This document shows, piece after piece, positions 26,573 to 34,389 of a DNA stretch of 43,798 bases. Made by a program: the position numbers and the translations under genes. Source of the DNA: Bacteroidaceae bacterium (lineage in GTDB: Bacteria; Bacteroidota; Bacteroidia; Bacteroidales; Bacteroidaceae); assembly GCA_017621515.1 (NCBI GenBank), contig JAGASY010000038.1, positions 1-43,798 on the forward strand, read 5' to 3'. Positions within the stretch are counted from its first letter, which is position 1. Every line of letters begins with the position of its first letter. The notes below the pieces were generated by a model, which was not told the origin of the DNA, searched no databases, and saw nothing but the letters and a program-made list of their open reading frames with translations.

Positions 26573-28372
26573 TCAGAATGCATCATAGAAGAGGAAATCT
26601 ACCATTACACGGCGGTGTTGTGAACCTACCTGTGGAGACACCTCGATGTTGTATTCGTCTGTTGTCTTCATGTTGCTGAGTCCCTTCACATTCGTGTAGA
26701 TGTATTCTCTCACGCTTGTTGCACGAACCAGAGACAACTGTTCGTTATCTGTAATTCCACCTTGCTTTGTTACGGAGATTGACTTCTTGTTGCCTCCTAC
26801 GTTCACTTGTCTGTTCTTTATATCTCCGTATTTTCCGTTATACTTTATCACACCGTTGATAGGCATGCCATCTGCCGTACCTGTGAAAGATATGCGACAG
26901 GCTTTGCCTTCCTTTATATATTGTGCGAAATCGCTTTCGAAAGCTTTCTTTATGATGTTGAGCATAGCCACGGAAGCCTTAGATTCGCTTGCATCATATT
27001 TACCCGGTGCAAAGTCATCAGAGACACTAAAATCATCCTTCACAGAATATTTGTAGCTGACCTTGTAGTCCAGAATGTCTTTTCCTGTGGCATCCTTGTC
27101 CGGTACGACAGCTGTAGATACGGAGATAACCGTATTATCAGTCAAGATATTCTGGTCTTTAGCTTCCTGCACTGCATTGGTCGTAATCTGCTGTAACTTT
27201 ACGTCGTTGGCAATCGACTGTCTTGCTACGTCAAGAGGGAGATAGCCGTCAGAAGTAAGAAGGTTTGCGTTCTTACGTTCAAGATTGTTATATACGTATG
27301 TCTTTGAGTTGTTGCCATTGAGAACCTCCGTATATAACACCTCAAACCTGTCGTCTTTGTTCAGTCCATATACAGTATTCTTGAATGTCATGTCGTCTGC
27401 ACTCTTGAATGCCCCTACTTCATTTCGTGGCACATTCAGTACGATGGAAGGCATTGTGCTGAAATCTACGGAAAGAAGTTCCTTTCCTGAGTGATATTTT
27501 CCGAGAGACACCATAGACTCGCCTATCTTGTTGCCTGCCATGTCTGTGGAGATTTCTTTTTCATATTGCAGACGGAGCGAAGCGAGCTTGTCATCCCCAG
27601 TACGGAGCAGGTAGTCCTCCTTAGATTCACCCTTCAGACGCTTCATCCAAGTACTGATGCGGTTACGCACTCCGGCTTGCATCTGATCATAGAGAGACAT
27701 CGGTTTTGTCTCTTCCGGTTCTACGTAATCCGGTTTTTTGGAATAGCCGAAATTATAAGCGAGTCCGAGTTTAAGCGTACCCATCCAATCGTCTTCGTTG
27801 TTTGTCCTGATGTTGAACTTGTCGCTGACATTGTCAAGAGCCACTTCAAGCGAAACGCTGAACGGCTTGGCAATCTTGTACTCAGCAATGGCTCCTACAC
27901 GGAAGTTGTGACTGATTAAGTCGTCATACGAGCTATTGTAATGGTATGCGCTTGTTATTCCGTCCTTGTCCCATGAATAATTGAGGCCTATACCTCCCAG
28001 AACATATACATTCATTTTGTGGTTGTTATTCTTGGAGAACAAATTACAGAGGTTGATCAACAGGTCTATGTCTGTATTCAAATATTTGAATGTTTCATAG
28101 TTTCCTCCGAAATACACTTTTGCATCCAGCCCCTGAAAATTCAGACGTGCACCCACAACTGAGCTGAAGTTACGTCCTATACTGAGTCCGAAAGCAGGAG
28201 AGATAAGATCTGAACGATTACCGGGAGAGGTCTGAAGAGACGCTCCGCCTTGTATTTGCACATAATTATAAGGGTAGAAGTGCTTGTTCCCTTTTGAGTC
28301 TGACTGTGCATGAGCAAGTACCGGACTCAACAACATTGCCAATCCAAGCAATGTTTTGCCATTTTTTTTCAT
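26573..28372 (-). CDS. Outer-membrane barrel protein with OmpA-like C-terminus
   Basis: This 599-residue exported protein has a signal peptide (MKKNGKTLLGLAMLLSPVLA). The N-terminal third has outer-membrane barrel features (YVQIQGGASLQTSPGNRSDL, KMNVYVLGGIGLNYSWD, LKLGLAYNFGYSK). A long central region follows. The last 80 residues resemble an OmpA/MotB peptidoglycan-binding module (NEQLSLVRATSVREYIY and QHRRVMVDFLF), though divergent. It probably links the outer membrane to the cell wall. I chose the ATG at 28372, 11 codons inside a longer frame, because it begins the signal peptide and lies 31 bases from a perfect promoter. It heads the exported-protein block. Confidence 0.78.
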   Translation of the reverse strand: MKKNGKTLLGLAMLLSPVLAHAQSDSKGNKHFYPYNYVQIQGGASLQTSPGNRSDLISPAFGLSIGRNFSSVVGARLNFQGLDAKVYFGGNYETFKYLNTDIDLLINLCNLFSKNNNHKMNVYVLGGIGLNYSWDKDGITSAYHYNSSYDDLISHNFRVGAIAEYKIAKPFSVSLEVALDNVSDKFNIRTNNEDDWMGTLKLGLAYNFGYSKKPDYVEPEETKPMSLYDQMQAGVRNRISTWMKRLKGESKEDYLLRTGDDKLASLRLQYEKEISTDMAGNKIGESMVSLGKYHSGKELLSVDFSTMPSIVLNVPRNEVGAFKSADDMTFKNTVYGLNKDDRFEVLYTEVLNGNNSKTYVYNNLERKNANLLTSDGYLPLDVARQSIANDVKLQQITTNAVQEAKDQNILTDNTVISVSTAVVPDKDATGKDILDYKVSYKYSVKDDFSVSDDFAPGKYDASESKASVAMLNIIKKAFESDFAQYIKEGKACRISFTGTADGMPINGVIKYNGKYGDIKNRQVNVGGNKKSISVTKQGGITDNEQLSLVRATSVREYIYTNVKGLSNMKTTDEYNIEVSPQVGSQHRRVMVDFLFYDAF

Positions 28373-28402
28373 AAAATCTATATAATTACACATTTCAATG
28401 TG

Positions 28403-28434
28403 CAAATATATTTGAACCTGTATTAAAATACAAA
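28403..28434 (-). promoter_or_regulatory. Consensus Bacteroidetes promoter of the barrel-OmpA-like gene
   Basis: On the minus strand TTTG (28434-28431), exactly 20 bases, then TATATTTG (28410-28403) is a full match to the Bacteroidetes -33/-7 consensus. It is the first promoter of the caspase-transglutaminase block. Confidence 0.82.
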
Positions 28435-28703
28435 AATAAATATGTAAAAAAACTATAAAAACATGGGCTCACGAGTGTTTTTACTTAATTGACGTAATAA
28501 AAAGATTATGAACGTGTTAATTTGTTTACAAATACTTTACACTCTACTCTTTTTTGTATTGATCCGGTGTGTAAAATAAAATTATACATAATACTTTTTA
28601 ACAGAATTGCAGATATGCGGACAGAGACCTTTCATATATGTATTCAAGCCCGGGGCATTGTAGAAACAGCGATTTTGCCATTGCGAAAAGTGAGAAAATG
28701 AGG
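28435..28703. other. Intergenic stretch with no recognised feature
   Basis: This AT-rich stretch lies between the promoter above and repeat copy 3. No ORF with family resemblance or strong hairpin was seen. Confidence 0.5.
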
Positions 28704-29523
28704 CTCCATAAAAAATTTTTTGACATCGTTTTTGGGGAAAGAATCCGGTTTTGACAAAATGTTATCGAATCAAATATTTTAGATTGCAAATTGTCGATTA
28801 TACGTTTTCATACTATCTTTTTGATTTCGCCAAATGTTAAAAATTCAGGTCCTCTGGAACGCTTCAAAATGAAGCGCGACGGACTTTCCTCGCAGATTGG
28901 AGATTCTGTGCGCATTTCGTGAAGTCTCTGGAAAGTGTGAAATAGTGTTTCGTTTTTGTATGCTTCTTTTACATTTGTTTATTCTCGGTGAAGAGGCTTT
29001 TGGAAAAAAGTACTAAGTTTCCAAATTTCCAGCGCACTGTCGTCACATTTTCAGCGCACTGTAATTTTATTTGCAGTGCGCTACAATTTTAAAAACTTAG
29101 TAGTTTGGAGAAATTTTCAGCGTAGATTTTTAAAAGAGTACTGGGAAGCGGAGAAAAAGATAGTATGCTTCAGTAGGAATGTTAAGAAGTGTATAATTTG
29201 CTGCTTGAAAAAAGTGTCTGAGCAAAAACTGAAAAGTAAGTAATTTTCAAGTGAAGTTTGAAGGTAATGGTAGTGAATTTAGTTGCAACATATTAATAAT
29301 CAGTATATTATCAAAATATTCAAAATTCTCGAAATTTTGCGTCCGGCATGTTTTTCAGAGCATTTTTTGCAAATTTATATATTATTGATTACCAAGCGAT
29401 TATCTCTAAACCAAAATTTTTGTCTCTTTACCACTGATAAAAAATCGCTCCAAGTGTTAAATTTTCATTTTGGGTGAAAATATCATTTTGTCAAATTGAA
29501 AAAGTCGGTTTTGCTATGTTTTA
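28704..29523 (+). repeat. Dispersed intergenic element, copy 3 (full length, type II core)
   Basis: This is a full copy of about 820 bp between two minus-strand genes. Landmarks: CTCCATAAAAAATTTTTTGA at the left end, GTGAAATAGTGTTTC (28937-28951), core, ATGTTAAGAAGTGTATAAT (from 29179), TTGCGTCCGGC, AAGTGTTAAATTTTCATTT and CATTTTGTCAAAT near the right end. The outer stem is TACTAAGTTT (29011-29020) with AAACTTAGTA (29093-29102), and the inner stem AGCGCACTG (29053-29061) with CAGTGCGCT (29074-29082). No ORF runs through it. Confidence 0.88.
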
Positions 29524-29533
29524 AACAAAAAAT

Positions 29534-29565
29534 AGCAGTCATCTTTCTCACGAAAAATGACTGCT
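29534..29565 (-). terminator. Intrinsic terminator of the Ser/Arg-rich protein gene
   Basis: On the minus strand AGCAGTCAT, a 14-base loop and ATGACTGCT form a perfect 9-bp stem, followed by ATTTTTTGTTT. It lies about 60 bases after the stop at 29625 and directly abuts repeat copy 3. Confidence 0.85.
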
Positions 29566-29624
29566 TGGAATCAATAAATTAAGTGTACATTAAAAAATAT
29601 ATGATAGTAAAACAGAGAGTAAAC

Positions 29625-30440
29625 TTATCTTCTTCCTCCACTTGTCCGAACTGTGTTGTCGCTTCTGCTCCCTTGACTTCTGGAAGATGAGGAGCGCGAT
29701 TCATTCACGTTGTGAGAAGCAGACCTTGAACTGCTGCGCATGTTGCTGCTACTTCTGCCTCTGTTGTCATTACCTCTTGCCGGCTGTCTGACGTCTTTTC
29801 CGTTGTGTTCCTTATTTCGCGTTCCCGGATTGACTTTTCCCCGGTTCCTGTCTTCCGGACGTGGTTTCGTCACATTGCCCGGACGGTTGTGGTCTTTGTT
29901 GCCGTAATGGAATGCCGGGCGACTGTGAGAAGGAGGCATCCTATGTGGCGGTGGCGGGCTTGACGGACGCATTCCTGCAAAGAAGTGTCCGCCCCTGTAG
30001 TCCTTGTAGTGTCGTGGCTTCTTGCAATAGAAGTGGTTTCGGTGTGAGTCGTATGCATATATGCCGAATCTCCATCCTCTGTTGGCGAATATGATAGGGC
30101 GGTGGAAGTAGTCGTATGTGATGAGTCTTGCCCAAATGTTTGCTCCGAGAAGCACTCGCAGGGCACGGTCGCGTTCGTACATGACTGCCATATAGTCGTT
30201 GTATCTGTATCCTCGTGCGACATCATCGAGATAATCGTTGACTCCGCAAATATAGTCGTAATTGATGCGGTACAAGTCATCAATGATGAGGGCTGAAGTT
30301 ATCCCCAGTGTGTAAGCCATGCGGTCTGTGAGGAAGCGTGCATTGTCTCTCATTGCATAATAGCTCATCGGTTGTGCGTTTGCCACTGTGCTACAGATGA
30401 ATAGCATAATTGATGCCAATATTGTTCTGGTTGCTTTCAT
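29625..30440 (-). CDS. Exported basic Ser/Arg/Asn-rich protein of unknown function
   Basis: This 271-residue protein has a signal peptide (MKATRTILASIMLFICSTVA, then NAQPMSYYAM). Residues 25-140 form a Tyr/Arg/Asp-rich region that looks folded (YNDYMAVMYERDRALRVLLG, FANRGWRFGIYAYDSHRNHF). From about residue 155 on the sequence is low-complexity: Pro and His first (PSSPPPPHRMPPSHSRP), then Asn/Arg/Gly (NRPGNVTKPRPEDRNRGKVN), then Ser/Arg (RSSSNMRSSSRSASH, SSSSRSQGSRS). The tail is strongly basic and probably disordered, suggesting interaction with an acidic polymer at the surface. I do not recognise the family. It has a possible promoter at 30676-30683 and a clear terminator. Confidence 0.75.
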   Translation of the reverse strand: MKATRTILASIMLFICSTVANAQPMSYYAMRDNARFLTDRMAYTLGITSALIIDDLYRINYDYICGVNDYLDDVARGYRYNDYMAVMYERDRALRVLLGANIWARLITYDYFHRPIIFANRGWRFGIYAYDSHRNHFYCKKPRHYKDYRGGHFFAGMRPSSPPPPHRMPPSHSRPAFHYGNKDHNRPGNVTKPRPEDRNRGKVNPGTRNKEHNGKDVRQPARGNDNRGRSSSNMRSSSRSASHNVNESRSSSSRSQGSRSDNTVRTSGGRR

Positions 30441-30675
30441 GATTGCTGTCGTTTTAGGGGTTTGACTTATATTTCTGTTCTCTCGGTCTGTGGCATGGCA
30501 TCGGGACTTTGTGTGGCTTCTGCCGTGCTTTTTTCATAATGCAAAATTAGGGGTTTGTGTTCGTTCCGGCAAAGGATAAATCCTAAAGTGCTTTTGTATT
30601 CTCCCTAAACATGATAGGGATTCCCCCTCCTCTCTATATGCTTCCGGTTGCCGCAGTGTGTGGTTGTTGCAGAGA
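30441..30675. other. Long leader of the Ser/Arg-rich protein gene
   Basis: If transcription starts near 30670, this is an untranslated leader of about 235 bases on the minus strand. It contains small hairpins such as CCCTAAACATGATAGGG (30604-30620) and AGGATAAATCCT (30573-30584). I see no known riboswitch and no conserved ORF. Confidence 0.4.
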
Positions 30676-30683
30676 CAAAGGTA
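30676..30683 (-). promoter_or_regulatory. Possible promoter -7 element of the Ser/Arg-rich protein gene
   Basis: The minus strand reads TACCTTTG, matching TAnnTTTG. The -33 element is not clear. It is divergent from the promoter at 30715-30745. Confidence 0.45.
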
Positions 30684-30714
30684 AAATGCTGATAATATAA
30701 AAGTAATCAACCCC

Positions 30715-30745
30715 TTTGCCAGATTGAGGATTTTGGCTACTTTTG
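30715..30745 (+). promoter_or_regulatory. Consensus promoter of the zinc-ribbon Nudix gene run
   Basis: TTTG (30715-30718), 19 bases, then TACTTTTG (30738-30745) matches the Bacteroidetes consensus. It leaves a leader of about 140 bases before the start at 30892. Confidence 0.7.
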
Positions 30746-30891
30746 CACAGAGATTATTTGACAACAAATATAGCAAAGCATTGAGAATCGTCCAGTTGTC
30801 AGGTTGTTGCTAAAGTTTTTCAAATATTCTTTAATACTATATATTCAAGAGACTATATAAAAGCTGCTAAAAATCTAAATTAAAAAAGCAA

Positions 30892-31407
30892 ATGCATTAT
30901 CTTGACAAATTCAGATATTGTCCGGTCTGCGGCTCACCGAGATTTGAAGAACATGACTTCAAGTCTAAACGCTGTGCCGATTGCGGATTCACCTATTATT
31001 TTAATTCTGCTGCGGCTGTTGTTGCTATCATTGTCAACGAAAAAGGCGAAATGCTTGTCGGGCGGAGAGGGGAAGAACCTGCCAAAGGTACGCTTGACCT
31101 TATCGGGGGATTTGCCGATTGCGGTGAAGGGGCGGAAGATGCCATGAGACGTGAGATAAAAGAGGAAATAGGGCTTGAAGTGGGCGACATGACCTATCTG
31201 TTCAGCCTGCCCAATACCTATTTTTATTCCGGGCTGCTTGTTCACACTACAGACATGTTCTTTCAGGTTCACATCCATTCGTCCGTGCTGATAGAGGCGC
31301 ATGACGACATGGCGGCATGTTGGTGGGTTAATCCGGAGGAAATTGCACCCGAAGACTTCGGGCTTGATTCCATCAGGGAAGGAGTGAGGAAATTTTTAAA
31401 GTTATAG
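30892..31407 (+). CDS. Zinc-ribbon Nudix hydrolase
   Basis: This 171-residue cytoplasmic Nudix hydrolase has an N-terminal zinc ribbon: CPVCGSPRFEEHDFKSKRCA, then DCGF, with two CxxC pairs (residues 10-13 and 28-31). The Nudix box is GGFADCGEGAEDAMRREIKE, then EIGLEV, with all metal-binding Glu residues. This architecture is shared with the NADH pyrophosphatase family, but the protein lacks the NudC SQPWPFPxS-type motif, so the substrate stays open. It is the first gene of the plus-strand run; the TPR protein gene follows 75 bases later. Confidence 0.88.
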   Translation: MHYLDKFRYCPVCGSPRFEEHDFKSKRCADCGFTYYFNSAAAVVAIIVNEKGEMLVGRRGEEPAKGTLDLIGGFADCGEGAEDAMRREIKEEIGLEVGDMTYLFSLPNTYFYSGLLVHTTDMFFQVHIHSSVLIEAHDDMAACWWVNPEEIAPEDFGLDSIREGVRKFLKL

Positions 31408-31482
31408 GAACAATGCGAGTTCCTGCCATGCAACGGAAGCAAGGTGTCCGGCAGCATGGCGACTAAAAACATATATCGTTCA

Positions 31483-34353
31483 ATGAAGAAAATGAAATTT
31501 GTAGCGGCAATGATGCTCGGAATACTTCCGCTGACATCTGTTGCGCAACGATACACTCCGGAAACGGAGCTGCGTCTGCAACTTGAAGAGGGGCGCAGAT
31601 TGTGTGATGAAGGGCATTATTATGCCGCACGACAGACGATAGGGAAATATCTGGAAGCCATATCATCCGGAAAGCTGAACGGAAGGGCGGCTTTCGTCAA
31701 TGAGAAGTGGGTATCGGTCTGTGCGGATGCTTCTGCCTTTGATTGTAGTGAGGCAGAAGCCATTGCCAATATATGCGACTACTATCTGAACACATCCGGC
31801 ACCAGCGATGCCATCAGCCGCTGGCTTGCTGCAAACAGGAAATCTCCGGAAAGAGAGAGACTCGAACTGTTGTATGCCAATCTGCTTGTGAGAGAGGGGC
31901 GGTATGCACAGGCATTGGCTGTCTATGCGGCTTTGTCGCAGCAGATAAACGAAGGGGATATTCCTTGTGTGTCAGAGAAAGAACGTGAAGAGGCTGTACT
32001 CTATGAGGCCATTGCCTATATCAACACAGGGAGGATACAGGATGCCCGCTTGCTGCTTACGGCTCTCCAAGGAAGCGGACTGCATGGGACAGATGTGACC
32101 TATTATACTGCGTATGTAAATTATGCGGTGGGAAATTATTCGGAGGCTGTCCCGGGCTTCACGGCTGTAGCTGACAGCCGCGATTACAAGCGCAAGGCAC
32201 CAGTCTATCTTGCCGACTGTCTGTTGCAGACGGGGAAGTCGGAAGAAGCTCTTACGGCAATAAGAGTTTACAAGAGAACGTATGGAAACACGGAGCTGTC
32301 GGTTGAAGCAGACCGCATTGAGGGTGAGTCGCTTTACGGCATGGGAGATTATTATGGTGCTATCGAGAAGCTGACTACATACCGAGACGAAACGGAGCAT
32401 CCGAAGCGTACCGCACTATATAAGCTCGGAATGAGTTTCTTCAATACGGAAGCATACGCACAGGCGGCGAATGCGCTTTCGGAATGTGCCGGTACTTCGC
32501 GTGATGAAATGGCGCAGAATGCTTGGCTTCATGCCGGAATAAGTTATTTGAATGTGGCGAACAAGAAGCAGGCGCAGATGGCTTTCCAGCAAGCATCGGA
32601 AATGGCTTTTGACCGAAATGTGCAGGAGGAAGCTTTGTATAATTATGCGTTGTGTCTGCATGACGGAGGAACCATGGGATTCGGAGAGTCCGTGAATGTA
32701 TTGGAACGCTTCCTCAACAGTTTTCCGAACTCAAAATATACAGGAAGTGTGGCGAAACATCTTACGGAGGTTTATTTCACCACAAAGAATTACAATGCGG
32801 CTCTTGTGTCCATCAATAAGATAAAGAATCCGGGGAGAGACATCCTGGCTGCAAAGCAGAAAGTGCTGTTTAATCTTGGAAAGCAATATTTCATGGAAGG
32901 CAATTTCGGTGAGGCATGTACTTACCTTGGACGCTCGGAAGAGATAGGCAGTGATGTGCCGACATTAATAGAAACTTATTATTGGAGAGGAGAGTCGGAA
33001 TACAGACTTGGAGAATATGCGACAGCTGTAACATATCTGAAGAAGTACGTTTCATCGGCGAAGGTGATGCCGGAGAATGCGGTCATGGCAACCTACGCTC
33101 TTGGATATGCTTATTTCAAAAGAAAGAATTATGGTGAAGCATTACGGTGGTTCGAAAAGGTCGATGTCAGTCGTATGCAGACATTAGCGGGCGGAAATAC
33201 GCATAAGGTGATAAAGGCTGATACATATAATAGAATAGGCGACTGTTTGTTTGCAGAGCGCAGATACGATGATGCCTATGCAGCTTATCAGATGTCGCTT
33301 GACACGGATGCAACTCAGGGAGATTATTCGCTTTTGCAGCAGTCGTTTATTTGTGGCTTGCGAGGTGACTACAGCAGTAAGGTGAATCTTCTTGCACAGA
33401 TAGAAGACAGATATGGAAGTTCGCAGTATGCGGCTGATGCCATGTTTGAGAAAGGACGTGCGTATGTGCAGGGAGGAGACAAGCAGACAGCTATGAACAC
33501 GTTCAATGCTTTGCTTGTACGCTATCCGCAGAGTGCGGCTTCGCGCAAAGCCGGCAACGAACTTGGTATGCTCTATTATGAGATGGGCAGAACGGAAGAC
33601 GCTGTGGCGGCATATAAATCTGTGATAAATCTGTATCCGAATACAGAAGAGTCGCAGACAGCTCTAGCCAATCTGAAAGATATCTTCACCGGTCTGGGAC
33701 GTGTGAATGAATATGCGGCTCTGGCGGAACAGGCTGGCAATAAACTTTCTGCAGAGGAACTTGATAATATGGTGCTCGAAACGGCTATACGGGCTATGAG
33801 TGCGAACAATTACAAACAGGCCTATACCTATTATAAGCAATTGCGCGAACAAACTCAGGAGGAAAATATGCGTATGACCGCAATGATTGGTGAGTTGCGT
33901 ACTGCTTATATGGGCAAGGACTATCATGCTACAATTGCGGCGGCGGACATCCTGTTGCAGGACGGAAGTAGAGTGTCGGCTGATGTTGCAGCGGAGGCAC
34001 GGCTCTATCGTGCAGAGAGTCTGGTTGCTCAGGGTGAAACAGAGGCGGCTGTGGCAGACTGGCGAGTGTTGGCTACCGACACGAGGACTGTGTATGGTGC
34101 ACAGGCGGTTATATGTTTGGCGGAGTACGCATTTGAGACAGAGCAATATCAATCTGCGGAGACTGTATTGCTCAATTTCATAGACTCTGGAACACCTCAT
34201 GCCTATTGGCTGGCACGCGGATTTATTCTCCTTGCCGATGTATATATGAAGACAGACAGGAGTGTGGAAGCACGTGAATATCTGTTGTCTTTGAAGAGCA
34301 ACTATTCGGAGAATGAGGAAATCAACAAGATGGTGGAAGAGAGACTGAAGTAG
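31483..34353 (+). CDS. Large exported tetratricopeptide-repeat protein
   Basis: This 956-residue protein has a signal peptide (MKKMKFVAAMMLGILPLTSV, then AQRYTP) and then TPR-like helical pairs almost throughout: AVYAALSQQINEG, ALTAIRVYKRTYGNTELSVE, ALRWFEKVDVSRMQT, AMNTFNALLVRYPQSAASRK and AVAAYKSVINLYPNTEESQT. It probably forms a periplasmic or outer-membrane-associated scaffold. A BamD-like role is possible for some segments, but nothing specific can be claimed. The frame is open from 31444; the ATG at 31483 begins the signal peptide. The barrel protein gene starts 37 bases later, which suggests that the two products act together. Confidence 0.82.
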   Translation: MKKMKFVAAMMLGILPLTSVAQRYTPETELRLQLEEGRRLCDEGHYYAARQTIGKYLEAISSGKLNGRAAFVNEKWVSVCADASAFDCSEAEAIANICDYYLNTSGTSDAISRWLAANRKSPERERLELLYANLLVREGRYAQALAVYAALSQQINEGDIPCVSEKEREEAVLYEAIAYINTGRIQDARLLLTALQGSGLHGTDVTYYTAYVNYAVGNYSEAVPGFTAVADSRDYKRKAPVYLADCLLQTGKSEEALTAIRVYKRTYGNTELSVEADRIEGESLYGMGDYYGAIEKLTTYRDETEHPKRTALYKLGMSFFNTEAYAQAANALSECAGTSRDEMAQNAWLHAGISYLNVANKKQAQMAFQQASEMAFDRNVQEEALYNYALCLHDGGTMGFGESVNVLERFLNSFPNSKYTGSVAKHLTEVYFTTKNYNAALVSINKIKNPGRDILAAKQKVLFNLGKQYFMEGNFGEACTYLGRSEEIGSDVPTLIETYYWRGESEYRLGEYATAVTYLKKYVSSAKVMPENAVMATYALGYAYFKRKNYGEALRWFEKVDVSRMQTLAGGNTHKVIKADTYNRIGDCLFAERRYDDAYAAYQMSLDTDATQGDYSLLQQSFICGLRGDYSSKVNLLAQIEDRYGSSQYAADAMFEKGRAYVQGGDKQTAMNTFNALLVRYPQSAASRKAGNELGMLYYEMGRTEDAVAAYKSVINLYPNTEESQTALANLKDIFTGLGRVNEYAALAEQAGNKLSAEELDNMVLETAIRAMSANNYKQAYTYYKQLREQTQEENMRMTAMIGELRTAYMGKDYHATIAAADILLQDGSRVSADVAAEARLYRAESLVAQGETEAAVADWRVLATDTRTVYGAQAVICLAEYAFETEQYQSAETVLLNFIDSGTPHAYWLARGFILLADVYMKTDRSVEAREYLLSLKSNYSENEEINKMVEERLK

Positions 34354-34389
34354 GTCATTCTGCATTCTAAATTTTTAATTCTTAGATTC

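Noticed and set aside
7052..29523. The repeat copies as a CRISPR array or an ordinary insertion sequence
   Set aside because: Units are long, far apart and not separated by spacers. No copy encodes a transposase, and I found no terminal inverted repeats or target duplications.
33664..34365. 233-codon open frame antisense to the TPR protein gene
   Set aside because: The plus-strand gene has consistent TPR periodicity there; the antisense frame has none.
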